Shown piece by piece: positions 1 through 7,349 of a stretch of DNA of 28,940 bases (the stretch's first letter is position 1; each line of letters opens with the position of its first letter). The notes under the pieces were generated by a model. The model ran no database searches, was not told the origin of the DNA, and worked only from the letters and a program-made list of their open reading frames with translations. The position numbers and the translations under genes are program-made. The stretch spans positions 1 through 28,940 of the forward strand of contig JAZRVT010000024.1 in the NCBI GenBank assembly GCA_045599325.1, written 5' to 3'. Origin of the DNA: Cacconaster sp045599325 (lineage in GTDB: Bacteria > Bacteroidota > Bacteroidia > Bacteroidales > UBA932).

Positions 1-1
1 C

Positions 2-675
2 CCTTTCTGGGAGCAGGTACTGTTTGCCTGTCTTGTATTCATCATTTTACTTATCGTCCCTTGCTGCATTATATGTTGGATCAGAACGAAATCCTTAAGC
101 AATGCATTTGCATGGGCCAGTGTGCCTGCATTCAGGGCATCCCAGCTATATTGGAGGCTGAGGGTGATCCGAAATGGAAAAATGTGTTACGAAAGGTTCG
201 TGGATGAATATGCCGATGTCCACATCAAGGACTATGACATCGAGAAGAGGGAAAAGCAACGTGACCATGCAAAGACCAAAATTTGGAATAAACACTTCCG
301 AAAACTTGTAGATAAAAGGAAAGATCTGGTAGAAAAGTATATGATGGGGCCTAGATTCAGCCGCATGATGTACAAGCACCTTATGGAGGATTTGTTTTTA
401 TCCGAGCCGGATTTAGCAACGGATTGGATAGAGCCCAATATTAAGGTTACTGAACTACAGCAGACTGTGATGACAAGAATATCCTTCTTGAAATCAAGGA
501 TGATGACCGATTTGGACGAGAGGATCAAGATGCAACCATTAAGGCAAATGCAGCACGCGAATGGTGCAAGGCGCAAACCGAAGCCTCCGAAAAGCCTTGG
601 GAGTACTGGCTTCTTCTTGACTCAGATGCAAAGGAGTGTGAAACATTTGATGATATTCGAGACAGCGTAGAATAG
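2..675 (+). pseudogene. Broken 3' end of a probable helicase/PD-(D/E)XK-type gene
   Basis: Two frames contribute. The frame starting at base 2 is open from the window edge to a TAG at 668-670. Up to about base 450 it reads as a charged, helical protein; its first 25 residues would form a hydrophobic segment. From 454 to the TAG at 673-675 a different frame (codons at 454, 457 and so on) reads far more like a real protein: an ILLEIK stretch (an ExK pattern), then a D-x-D-x-x-x-K run, AREWCKA, and KPWEYWLLL followed by TFDDI. That order resembles the C-terminal ends of type III restriction/DEAD-helicase proteins. This frame has a TGA at 451-453 and no start codon, so a frameshift near 450-465 is the simplest reading. 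A sequencing error is possible. An alternative is an intact membrane protein in the first frame with a chance match. The family name is tentative. Confidence 0.45.
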
Positions 676-767
676 TATTCTAGAAACGATGGATAGCGTT
701 CATGATGTCATAGATTATATCAGAACAGAAGATGCTGCATTGCTGCGTCACACGGATAAATAAGTAT

Positions 768-1316
768 ATGGCTGCAAACAACATAAATTATAATGCGTTA
801 TCAGATAACGTCTGGACGACTTGGAAAGAAGTGCTTCTCAAGGTCTCATGCATTTACAAGACCAATGAGAAGGAGCGTAGGAAAGCCAAGCACTGGAACA
901 TTGCTATCTCAGTGATGTTCTTTATTGATGCTATTATGGCTGGCATAGGAGCATTGGGCTACTCAGCTATATTATGGGTAAGCGTTGCTCTCACATCACT
1001 GACTGCAATAATGAATCTCCTTGACAGGCTATCTTCTGTTTTTCATGTCACAGAAAGTGAGTTACATATTTCAGAAGAGTTAGCTACTGAGCTCTCAATG
1101 ATTGCAGGAAATCTTGATAATCTCTTCAATCATTTGTACCAAAAAGAGTGGAAGTCAGAATACAGCAAAGATTTTGAAGCAATTAAAAATAGAATTGCAG
1201 CGCTTGATGTTAAGTGTGACCGTGCTATCCATGACCTTGCTGATGGTGAAATCGTAGAGATAAACAATAGAATAGACAATCAAATAACCCACAAATACGT
1301 CAACTATGGAGAGTAA
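768..1316 (+). CDS. SLATT-like two-TM membrane protein
   Basis: This 182-aa protein has a short charged N-terminus (KTNEKERRKAKHW), then two adjacent hydrophobic helices (about residues 45-66 and 69-88), and a long amphipathic C-terminal region rich in E, K and N. That layout matches the SLATT fold, a two-helix pore-forming effector found with nucleotide-signal conflict systems such as SMODS/SLOG. No nucleotidyltransferase or SLOG gene lies in the window, so its trigger, if any, is unknown. I chose the ATG at 768 because a 24-codon reading frame (689-763) ends just before it. An in-frame ATG at 732 would add 12 residues. Its end overlaps the next small gene by 11 nt, indicating one operon with the genes to 2326. 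The fold call rests on layout, not on a signature motif. Confidence 0.6.
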   Translation: MAANNINYNALSDNVWTTWKEVLLKVSCIYKTNEKERRKAKHWNIAISVMFFIDAIMAGIGALGYSAILWVSVALTSLTAIMNLLDRLSSVFHVTESELHISEELATELSMIAGNLDNLFNHLYQKEWKSEYSKDFEAIKNRIAALDVKCDRAIHDLADGEIVEINNRIDNQITHKYVNYGE

Positions 1317-1443
1317 TACAATCTATACAACTGCAGCTCAGGTGCCCGTGAATAATACCAATACACCATCTGGATATGAGGAACGTCAGCAGCCTGCAGC
1401 CACGTATCCTCCTACACCACAACCGCCTGTTGAAACAAAATAA
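1306..1443 (+). CDS. Small proline-rich protein A (45 aa)
   Basis: A 45-codon frame starts at an ATG inside the last codons of the SLATT-like gene (11-nt overlap) and ends in TAA. The product is polar and disordered-looking, and its C-terminal half is rich in proline, glutamine and threonine with the segment ATYPPTPQP. The next small gene encodes ATYPATPRP, so the two share an ATYPxTPxP motif. The overlapping start and the 8-nt gap to the next gene support translation. It has no membrane segment, signal peptide or cysteine. I recognise no family; a short motif that docks on a partner protein is one possibility but is not shown. Confidence 0.5.
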   Translation: MESNTIYTTAAQVPVNNTNTPSGYEERQQPAATYPPTPQPPVETK

Positions 1444-1451
1444 TAGCATCC

Positions 1452-1574
1452 ATGGCAGACAATTCAACAAAAACAAATTCTCAAAAGAGGAGCGAAAAAT
1501 TTCAGCAAGTCAAAGCGACGTATCCTGCAACACCACGTCCCCAAAAAACTTCAGATGACACCAATAAAAAGTAG
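1452..1574 (+). CDS. Small proline-rich protein B (40 aa)
   Basis: This 40-codon frame begins 8 nt after the previous small gene and ends 8 nt before the ExoX-C-repeat gene, so it fits exactly into a packed operon. The product is basic and polar, with many Lys, Ser, Thr and Gln, and carries ATYPATPRP in its second half. The nucleotide sequence around the shared motif is also close to that of the neighbour (both have ACGTATCCT, and ACACCAC three bases later), which points to a partial duplication. No known family is recognised. Another frame across this region (1376-1558) gives a 60-aa product without such spacing and is probably a shadow. Confidence 0.5.
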   Translation: MADNSTKTNSQKRSEKFQQVKATYPATPRPQKTSDDTNKK

Positions 1575-1582
1575 CTCTAATC

Positions 1583-2326
1583 ATGAGTTCGAATAAAGAA
1601 ATACCCATCAAAGCTATCCGTGAAAAAGGATTACACAATAGCCTCATTTCCTTGTACTACAACATAGGAAGAGCTTTGCCATTCACAGCTCAGCGTTTTC
1701 CAGATGGTCGTGTCTCAGACTGGTATCGTTCGCAGTATGTAGAAGTCCATAAGGTGAAGCCTTCCGGCAAGGGTGGGCAATATGGAGATGCCTTTGCCTT
1801 TTACTATCGGAACGGAGAAAGGGCAAATAGTACAGATGATCCGAATTATTGTTGGTGCAAAATAGATGATACGGAACCGCAACCAGTTCCTTGTGGAGCT
1901 TGTGGATTATGGGTATTGCTTGACATTTTAGGCGAACCGACTCAAGATCCAGTCAAGGTTTTGGGATTGGAGGATGTGTTTGAAAGAGGAAAACATAAAG
2001 GTGAGAAAGTGATTGATGTAATCCACAAAGACTGGAATTGGATAAAGTGGGCTAATGAAGAATCAGATTTCTTTTTCTTTGACATTGATGCTGTGATTTC
2101 TGAACACCAGAAAGATGTTCGGATTTTACGTGCGGAAGACACTTTCCCCTTTGGCAAATATCAAGGCAAGACTATCAGGGATGTTGCTGAAGAAAATCCA
2201 AATTACTTGAGATGGGTTAATGAGAATAGTGAATCAGTAGTCATAGACATCAAGTCTCTTTTCCCAGAAGAAAACGCTAAAAGATTCATTTCCGCAGGAA
2301 AAACATGCACCCACATACCCTCGTAG
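1583..2326 (+). CDS. Protein with two ExoX-C-like repeats
   Basis: This 247-aa protein seems to have two parts. Residues 1-125 are of unknown fold, rich in aromatic residues, and include a CGACG segment. Residues 130-225 hold two copies of a unit of about 40 residues. The second copy is canonical: F-P-F-G-K-Y-x-G-K-T, then DV, P-N-Y-L-x-W and NE. The first is diverged: F-E-R-G-K-H-K-G, then DV, W-I-K-W and NE. The copies align without gaps and start 56 residues apart. The FGKYxG...YLxW pattern is the small C-terminal domain found in exodeoxyribonuclease X-like and other nucleic-acid-related proteins. No exonuclease DEDD core is visible, so this is not itself ExoX. It is the last gene of the operon starting at 768. 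Confidence 0.6.
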   Translation: MSSNKEIPIKAIREKGLHNSLISLYYNIGRALPFTAQRFPDGRVSDWYRSQYVEVHKVKPSGKGGQYGDAFAFYYRNGERANSTDDPNYCWCKIDDTEPQPVPCGACGLWVLLDILGEPTQDPVKVLGLEDVFERGKHKGEKVIDVIHKDWNWIKWANEESDFFFFDIDAVISEHQKDVRILRAEDTFPFGKYQGKTIRDVAEENPNYLRWVNENSESVVIDIKSLFPEENAKRFISAGKTCTHIPS

Positions 2327-2373
2327 AACGCCGAATATTCAATACTGAGTAATTTAGTAGCCATTATACTCAT

Positions 2374-3432
2374 ATGCCAAAATATAACGTAAGAATCACT
2401 TTCCTTGTAAATAGGAAGAGGACAAATTATCTGGTTGGGACTAGGTTGTCTCCATACCCTTTCTCTCATGGGAATAATGACACTTTTGAGTTTGATAGGA
2501 AAGGTTTTACCCTTGAGGCAACCAGAAGTAGTATATACGCTGATGGCACAATCCTTAATAATGAGAAAAACGGATTGTACTTACAAATTATTAAAGGACT
2601 TATGGTGTATTATGCTTTAGCAAACGATTACCCAATTTTAAAGTCCATTAGTATAGTTAGAAAAAGATCTCGACTTCCTGACATTGTCTAAAATGAGACA
2701 TCCACATTTAGTCAACCTCTTAAACCAGGAAATCACAAAAGGTTCTATCTTCCCATTTCCTTTGCGGATGAGATTGTACAAGAAACGGAAAAATCCACAG
2801 CATTAAGGATTGCGTTAACATATTGGTTAAAAGCGATGAATTCAAGCGAAACCTATGTCAGATTTGACAGGTTTTGGAGAGCATATGATCGCCTTCTACT
2901 ACATCAAGGCAACACGAATAAAGAAAAGGATGGCATACCAAGTATGAAATCCTTCATTAGGTCAAATGAAGGATTATTTCCTCGCTCAAAGTCAATAACA
3001 AATGCATATGATGCCACTAAGTTGCGATCGTTCCGATGGGTTCTGTTGCTCGCTAGCAAAACAATGAGTTACACGAAAGTTGGAGAGCTGAATCGTAGGC
3101 TGACAGAGTATAGCGATGGAAGAATTATGGCGATGTTTGGTTCAATTGCCCGAGATAGAAAAATTATGAATGCACTGAACTCTGGTGGGTACCTTGCGTC
3201 TGTCAATGCTCATTTTGCAAGCAATGCGGGCACAACAAATGATATCGATTTGGTTCTGTTAATCTCACTTACATATACATACTTCATTAGATGCCGATTA
3301 TTCCATGGTGAAGTTATCGATACTACATTTAAAGTAAAAGAGACTAAGGAAGACTATGAAATCCGTGACTTAGGAGATCTTATGGAAGTAGTTATTTTCG
3401 AACTGTTACTGAATTCCTCATTGCTTCGATAA
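2374..3432 (+). pseudogene. HEPN-type RNase-like gene interrupted by an in-frame TAA
   Basis: Two open stretches, 2374-2691 and 2692-3432, lie in the same frame and are split only by a TAA at 2689-2691. The codons from 2692 to the next ATG (2836) are all open and protein-like, with no ATG, GTG or TTG start among them. This suggests one ancestral protein of about 351 residues. The N-terminal part is a small mixed alpha/beta-looking region without known motifs. The C-terminal part contains RCRLFH (codons 3289-3306), an R-x4-H motif typical of HEPN ribonucleases, set in helices with a following HGE. Such HEPN proteins of about 350 aa are common in Bacteroidota islands. I infer a recent nonsense mutation; readthrough or a base-call error are alternatives. 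Confidence 0.6.
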
Positions 3433-3450
3433 ACAACTACTCCGAAAATC

Positions 3451-3472
3451 TGTTGTGCAAATGTTGTGCAAA
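3451..3472. repeat. Tandem pair of 11-bp repeats beside tRNA-Leu
   Basis: TGTTGTGCAAA occurs twice with no gap (3451-3461 and 3462-3472). The pair starts 57 nt beyond the tRNA-Leu 3' end, on the island side of the terminator. The 11-bp period would place both copies on the same face of the helix, as expected for a recombinase or regulator binding site. A pair with the same geometry follows tRNA-Cys at 28853-28874. Confidence 0.7.
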
Positions 3473-3485
3473 CAGAAAAAATAAT

Positions 3486-3521
3486 AAAGCCAATCTATTG
3501 TAATTCAATAGGTTGGCTTTT
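3486..3521 (-). terminator. Hairpin terminator downstream of tRNA-Leu
   Basis: A 15-bp stem (3486-3500 with 3506-3520, one G-T pair) closes a 5-nt loop. It has T-rich sequence on both sides, so it could stop transcription from either direction: the tRNA-Leu transcript leftwards and the island transcript rightwards. Confidence 0.8.
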
Positions 3522-3528
3522 ATCGAAG

Positions 3529-3609
3529 TGCGGGTGGTGGGACTCGAACCCACACGCCGGAGGCACAGGATCCTAAGTCCTGCTTGTCTACCAGTTTCAA
3601 CACACCCGC
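3529..3609 (-). tRNA. tRNA-Leu (anticodon UAG)
   Basis: Read on the minus strand, the 7-bp acceptor stem is GCGGGTG with CACCCGC, followed by discriminator A. The anticodon arm CAGGA-CTTAGGA-TCCTG gives anticodon TAG. A long variable arm (TGCCTCCGGCGTG region) marks a class II tRNA, and the T-arm contains GGGTTCGAGTCCC. CCA is not encoded. The gene borders the AT-rich island on its 3' side, making it the likely integration target. Confidence 0.95.
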
Positions 3610-3619
3610 ATAGGCGTGG

Positions 3620-3627
3620 CAAAGTTA
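3620..3627 (-). promoter_or_regulatory. -7 element for tRNA-Leu
   Basis: TAACTTTG on the minus strand matches the Bacteroidota -7 consensus TAnnTTTG and ends 10 nt before the tRNA 5' end. No clear TTTG box lies at the expected upstream distance, which would fall inside the end of prmA. Confidence 0.5.
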
Positions 3628-3636
3628 AGAAAAAAA

Positions 3637-4530
3637 CTACGTCCTGCGACTGTGCGAAGGAACGCTGACGCTCAGGTCCTCACCTTTTTCCAGCACAATC
3701 ATCGCCCAGTCGTCCTGCGAGCGGGTGAAAGTATGCCTGAGGCCCAGGCTCTCAGCTCTTTCCACCAGCACAGGGATGTCGGCAGTATAGAAGCCGCTGA
3801 GAAAAATCCTGCCCCCCGAAGGCTTCAGCCCGCGAAGATATGTCGACATATCTGCCAGCAGGATGTTGCGGTGGATATTGGCGAGGACCAGGTCATACTG
3901 CCCCTTCTGTATCACAGAGGCATCGCCCCTGACAGTCACGAGCTTCTTCCCCACCCTGTTCCTGCGGGCATTGCAGTATGCCGAGCGGACGCAGACAGGG
4001 TCGATGTCCACAGCGTGGACCGGAGCCCCTGCGCCCAGCTTGGCGGCTGCGATGGCGAGGATGCCGGTTCCGCAGCCCATATCGAGCACAGAGCGGCCTT
4101 TCAGCCACTCTCCCTCAGCCAGCAGCCCCTCGATCATCATACAGGTGGTCTGGTGGTGTCCGCTGCCGAAGCTCATCTCCGGGACGATGGTGATGTTGTA
4201 TCTGGTGCGGGGCACATTGTGCCAGGGAGCCTTCACTGTCACCCCGCCGGCCACCACGACCGGTTCGAAGTCGCTCTCCCACACCGAGTTCCAGTTCTGC
4301 TCGGGAATCAGCTCCGTGGTATAGGACAGACTGAAGTCAGCATTGCCGAAAGCGCTGAGCATAGTCTTCAGGTCCGGGAGCGAAAGCTGCTCCTTCGGTA
4401 TGAAGGCATTGAGGCAGGGCTCCTCTATAGTGAAACTGTCGAAGCCGAGGTCAGAGATCCCGGCTTCAACTATTTCTGCCCGTTCATCAGAGAACGGCTC
4501 TATCCTGATATGGACAGCAATGTAGTCCAT
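3637..4530 (-). CDS. prmA: Ribosomal protein L11 methyltransferase PrmA
   Basis: This 297-aa protein uses S-adenosylmethionine to methylate ribosomal protein L11 in the cytoplasm. The N-terminal third is the substrate-recognition region. The methyltransferase core carries MSFGSGHHQTT (the PrmA-type FGxGxHxTT segment, about residues 139-149), the SAM-binding loop DMGCGTG (about 171-177), an acidic residue at the end of strand 2 (AVDID), and LANIHRNIL (the N-I-x-x-N-x-L signature that replaces NPPY in this family). Length is normal. It starts 24 nt after tpiA ends and is probably co-transcribed with it. The reading frame ends 27 nt before the tRNA-Leu 5' end. Confidence 0.93.
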   Translation of the reverse strand: MDYIAVHIRIEPFSDERAEIVEAGISDLGFDSFTIEEPCLNAFIPKEQLSLPDLKTMLSAFGNADFSLSYTTELIPEQNWNSVWESDFEPVVVAGGVTVKAPWHNVPRTRYNITIVPEMSFGSGHHQTTCMMIEGLLAEGEWLKGRSVLDMGCGTGILAIAAAKLGAGAPVHAVDIDPVCVRSAYCNARRNRVGKKLVTVRGDASVIQKGQYDLVLANIHRNILLADMSTYLRGLKPSGGRIFLSGFYTADIPVLVERAESLGLRHTFTRSQDDWAMIVLEKGEDLSVSVPSHSRRT

Positions 4531-4554
4531 CTCCTGAAATCCGTCTTCCGCAGA

Positions 4555-5310
4555 TTAATAGGACTGCGCGATTGCGATGAAGTCGCCTGCCTTGAGAGAG
4601 GCGCCGCCGATCAGACCGCCGTCGATGTCCTTCATTGCGAAGAGTTCCTTTGCGTTTGAAGGCTTGCAGCTGCCGCCGTAGAGGATAGTGGTCTCTTCAG
4701 CGACCTCAGCTCCGAACTTGTCGGCGATGAACTTGCGGATGAAAGCGTGGATCTCCTGTGCCTGCTCTGAAGAGGCTGTGACACCGGTTCCGATTGCCCA
4801 GACCGGCTCATAGGCGATGACGATCTGTGACATCTGCTCCGGTGCAAGGGTGAAGAGGACCTCCTCAATCTGCTTTCCGACCACCTCGAAGTGCTTGCCG
4901 GCATTCCTCTCGTCGAGATTCTCACCTACGCAGTAGATGACCTTGATACCGCTGCCGAGTGCGAGAGCGATCTTAGCGACGAGCTTCTCTGAAGTCTCGC
5001 CATAGTACTGACGGCGCTCTGAATGGCCGAGGATGGTGTACTGGCATCCTGCGCTCCTGAGCATCTCTGCTGAGACCTCACCGGTATAAGCGCCCTTAGG
5101 CTGGTCTGCGCAGTTCTGTGCGGAGAGAGCCACCGGAGTGCCTTCGATGATCTGTGCCACTGATGTGAGATGGGTGAAAGGAGTTGCGACGATAAGTTTC
5201 ACGTCGGACGGAACCTCAGCGATTTTCTCAATGATTTCCTCTGCGAGGATTGTTCCTTCGGCAACGTTTGTGTTCATCTTCCAGTTGCCTGCTACGATTT
5301 TCTGTCTCAT
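4555..5310 (-). CDS. tpiA: Triosephosphate isomerase
   Basis: This 251-aa glycolytic enzyme interconverts dihydroxyacetone phosphate and glyceraldehyde 3-phosphate. The active-site lysine is in GNWKMN near the N-terminus, the catalytic histidine in LGHSERR, the catalytic glutamate in AYEPVWAIGTG, and the phosphate-binding loops in YGGS and GGASL. The frame is open 11 codons further upstream, but MRQKIVAGNWKMN is the usual TIM N-terminus, so I placed the start at 5310. The rpmH terminator lies just upstream, so tpiA needs its own promoter, though no clear -7 box is visible in the short gap. prmA follows closely. Nothing is unusual in the protein. Confidence 0.96.
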   Translation of the reverse strand: MRQKIVAGNWKMNTNVAEGTILAEEIIEKIAEVPSDVKLIVATPFTHLTSVAQIIEGTPVALSAQNCADQPKGAYTGEVSAEMLRSAGCQYTILGHSERRQYYGETSEKLVAKIALALGSGIKVIYCVGENLDERNAGKHFEVVGKQIEEVLFTLAPEQMSQIVIAYEPVWAIGTGVTASSEQAQEIHAFIRKFIADKFGAEVAEETTILYGGSCKPSNAKELFAMKDIDGGLIGGASLKAGDFIAIAQSY

Positions 5311-5341
5311 TGTAGTATGATATGTTTCTGTTTTTTCAAAC

Positions 5342-5369
5342 AAAACCCCGGAAGCAGCAGCCTTCGGGG
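5342..5369 (-). terminator. Terminator of rpmH
   Basis: The stem 5346-5355 with 5360-5369 (10 positions, one mismatch and one G-T pair) has a 4-nt loop and is followed on the minus strand by TTTT. It sits between rpmH and tpiA. Confidence 0.75.
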
Positions 5370-5392
5370 TCAGTCATTTTCCATTTGAACTG

Positions 5393-5545
5393 TTACCAGA
5401 GATCCTCAGAGGATACGGTAAGTCTCTTGCGGCCGTGACGGCGGCGTGCAGCGAGGACGCGGCGGCCGTTAGGGGTTGACATTCTTTCACGGAAGCCGTG
5501 TTTGTTGCGTCTCTTGCGCTGGGAAGGCTGGAATGTGCGTTTCAT
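5393..5545 (-). CDS. rpmH: Ribosomal protein L34
   Basis: This 50-aa, very basic protein starts MKRTFQPSQRKRRNKHGFR and continues with the family-typical RMSTPNGRRVLAARRRHGRKRL, which is the complete L34 consensus. L34 is part of the large ribosomal subunit. Many bacteria carry rpmH next to dnaA or rnpA near the origin, but neither is present here. The gene is monocistronic by appearance, with a good promoter upstream and a hairpin terminator downstream. Confidence 0.97.
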   Translation of the reverse strand: MKRTFQPSQRKRRNKHGFRERMSTPNGRRVLAARRRHGRKRLTVSSEDLW

Positions 5546-5584
5546 TATCTTTAGTTTTTATTATTGTCGGTTTTTTGGGGAACG

Positions 5585-5615
5585 CAAAGGTAATGCTTTT
5601 CCTTCAAATTGCAAA
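5585..5615 (-). promoter_or_regulatory. rpmH promoter
   Basis: On the minus strand TTTG (5615-5612) is followed after 19 nt by TACCTTTG (5592-5585), a full match to the Bacteroidota -33/-7 pattern. The leader to the rpmH ATG is about 35 nt. Confidence 0.75.
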
Positions 5616-5629
5616 TTTAATTGCAGTTT

Positions 5630-7333
5630 TCACGCTGCTTTTTCTTCTGCTTCCAGCTTGGTATATGCAACTTTACCCACAAGAGTGGTCGGGAGAGAGT
5701 CGCGGAACGCCAGTTCGCGCGGCAGCGCGTAGCGGGCTATATGCTTGCGGCAGTGCTCCATTATGCTCTCGCGGACTTCCGGGCTCTCCCTGACTCCGTC
5801 GGCGAGGACGATGAATGCCTTCACCGCGGTCATCTTCAGGGAGTCAGGGACTCCGATGACGCAGCAGCGCTGCACTGATGGATGGGCCTCGATGATGTTC
5901 TCGAGCTGCGAAGGATAGACATTGTAGCCGTTGGTCACTATCATTCTCTTGATCCTCTGGCGGAAATAGATGAAGCCTTCGTCATCCATTATTCCGAGGT
6001 CGCCCGTATGGAGCCATACACGGCCGTCGGCGTGGGTGCGCAGGGTCTGCGCATTCTCCTCCTCGTGGTTGATGTAGCCTATCATCACGGTAGGGCCGCA
6101 GAGGCATATCTCACCCTCTGTGCCGTAAGGGACCTCGTCGTTGGTGCCGACAGCGCAGATTTTGAAATAAGTGTCAGGATACGGGATGCCTATGCTCCCC
6201 TCCTTCTCCTTGTCGTAAGGGGTCAGGCAGCTCGCGGTCACGCACTCAGTGGTGCCGTAACCTTCGCGGACGCGGATGCCTGCGTTGTGGTCGGCCAGGA
6301 ACTTGTCGAACTTCTTCTTAAGCTCGACTGTGAGCGAGTCACCGCCTGAAAAGACACCTTTCAGGCAGGAGAGGTCCACGCCGTCAAGATAGCTGTTGCG
6401 GGTGATGGCCTCGAAAAGGGACGGCACGCCGGCAATGAAATTAGGTCTGGTGGTCTTGATGAGGTTCGCGTAGCTCTTGACATTGAAACGCGGCACGAGT
6501 ATCGAGGTGCCGCCGGCAACCATCATCGTGTGGATGCATACCCCGAGGCCGAAGCCGTGGAACACCGGCATTGCCGCCAGCATCCTGAGATGGCGCACAT
6601 CCTCGTGGCTCATAGTGGCTGTCTGGAGCGCCAGCGCATTGAAGTTCAGGTCCGAAAGCATAATGCCCTTGGTCGTTCCGGTAGTTCCGCCGGAGAAGAG
6701 CACCACAGCCTCTGTATCAGGCGTCTTTTCCGCCTTGTATGCCTCCTTCACATTGCCGGCTCCGCGCAGGAACTCCTTCCAGGTCACGGCGCAGCCGCCT
6801 TTTTCAATCTTCTGGAACTTGCGTTCTGTGGTCAGCCTGTAGAAAACCGACTTGACAGCCGGAAGCTCTTCTGAAATGCTTGCCACAATAAGTCTCTTGA
6901 GAGGATGCTGCCTGATGATCTCGAGGAACTTGCCATAGAACTGGTCGAGAGTTACAGCATAGTCGCACTGCGCCTCTTTGATGAACGAGACGAGTTCGCC
7001 TACAGCCGAGAGAGGATGCACCATTGTGGCGACAGCACCGATATAGTTCAGGCCATAGAGGCAGTAGACAGCCTGCGGCACGTTAGGCAGACATATGAGC
7101 ACCCGCATACCGGGGCGTACGCCGATATTCCAGAATCCGCGTGCGACCTTGTCGATGCTCTCTGCAAATGAACAATAGCTTATGTTGCGCCCCATAAAAG
7201 AGAGTGCCGGGAACTGGCCTTCACGGCGCGCAGTCTCCAACACCTCTCCGGACATAGTCCGTCCACTGTAGTCCAGATGAAACGGCAGATCGCCGAAACT
7301 GCTGATCCAAGGTGTCTTAAGGGTTTCAGTCAT
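5630..7333 (-). CDS. AMP-forming acyl-CoA synthetase/ligase
   Basis: This 567-aa adenylate-forming enzyme activates a carboxylic acid with ATP, typically for transfer to CoA. Motifs appear in order: the phosphate loop FSGGTTGTTKG (about residue 230), YGTTE, LHTGDLG, the hinge region IKRMIVTNGYNVYP, and the C-terminal catalytic lysine region LPTTLVGKV. The set looks complete, so the enzyme should be active. The frame is open 10 codons upstream of the chosen ATG, but that start would overlap the preceding gene; MTETLKTPW at 7333 leaves a 16-nt gap. The substrate cannot be read from sequence; a medium- or long-chain fatty acid is a fair guess. The neighbouring E2-like acyltransferase is probably its functional partner. 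Confidence 0.85.
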   Translation of the reverse strand: MTETLKTPWISSFGDLPFHLDYSGRTMSGEVLETARREGQFPALSFMGRNISYCSFAESIDKVARGFWNIGVRPGMRVLICLPNVPQAVYCLYGLNYIGAVATMVHPLSAVGELVSFIKEAQCDYAVTLDQFYGKFLEIIRQHPLKRLIVASISEELPAVKSVFYRLTTERKFQKIEKGGCAVTWKEFLRGAGNVKEAYKAEKTPDTEAVVLFSGGTTGTTKGIMLSDLNFNALALQTATMSHEDVRHLRMLAAMPVFHGFGLGVCIHTMMVAGGTSILVPRFNVKSYANLIKTTRPNFIAGVPSLFEAITRNSYLDGVDLSCLKGVFSGGDSLTVELKKKFDKFLADHNAGIRVREGYGTTECVTASCLTPYDKEKEGSIGIPYPDTYFKICAVGTNDEVPYGTEGEICLCGPTVMIGYINHEEENAQTLRTHADGRVWLHTGDLGIMDDEGFIYFRQRIKRMIVTNGYNVYPSQLENIIEAHPSVQRCCVIGVPDSLKMTAVKAFIVLADGVRESPEVRESIMEHCRKHIARYALPRELAFRDSLPTTLVGKVAYTKLEAEEKAA

Positions 7334-7349
7334 TATGAATATTTTTTGG

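Larger units (their letters stand above)
1..3472. mobile_element. Accessory island flank next to tRNA-Leu (left part outside window)
   Basis: This stretch is clearly more AT-rich than the rest of the window and carries no housekeeping genes. All its genes run rightwards and have conflict-system character: SLATT-like, ExoX-C-like and HEPN-like proteins, two of the genes being broken. It ends in a tandem 11-bp repeat just downstream of the 3' end of a tRNA-Leu. The 3' ends of tRNA genes are standard integration sites for tyrosine-recombinase elements, and the Bacteroides element NBU1 is known to use a tRNA-Leu. No integrase, transposase or second att copy is visible, so island status is an inference from composition, gene content and position. 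The other end lies outside the window. Confidence 0.5.

Noticed and set aside
454..675. Programmed frameshift in the left-edge gene
   Set aside because: No slippery heptamer or downstream structure is visible at the frame change near 450-465; mutation or sequencing error is simpler.
1376..1558. 60-codon frame between the SLATT-like and ExoX-C-repeat genes
   Set aside because: The two small frames 1306-1443 and 1452-1574 fit the gene spacing and share a motif; this frame crosses both without either property.
3616..4659. Long plus-strand open frame opposite prmA and the end of tpiA
   Set aside because: It is the antisense shadow of two well-identified genes in GC-rich DNA and its translation is His/Arg/Pro-rich with no motif.
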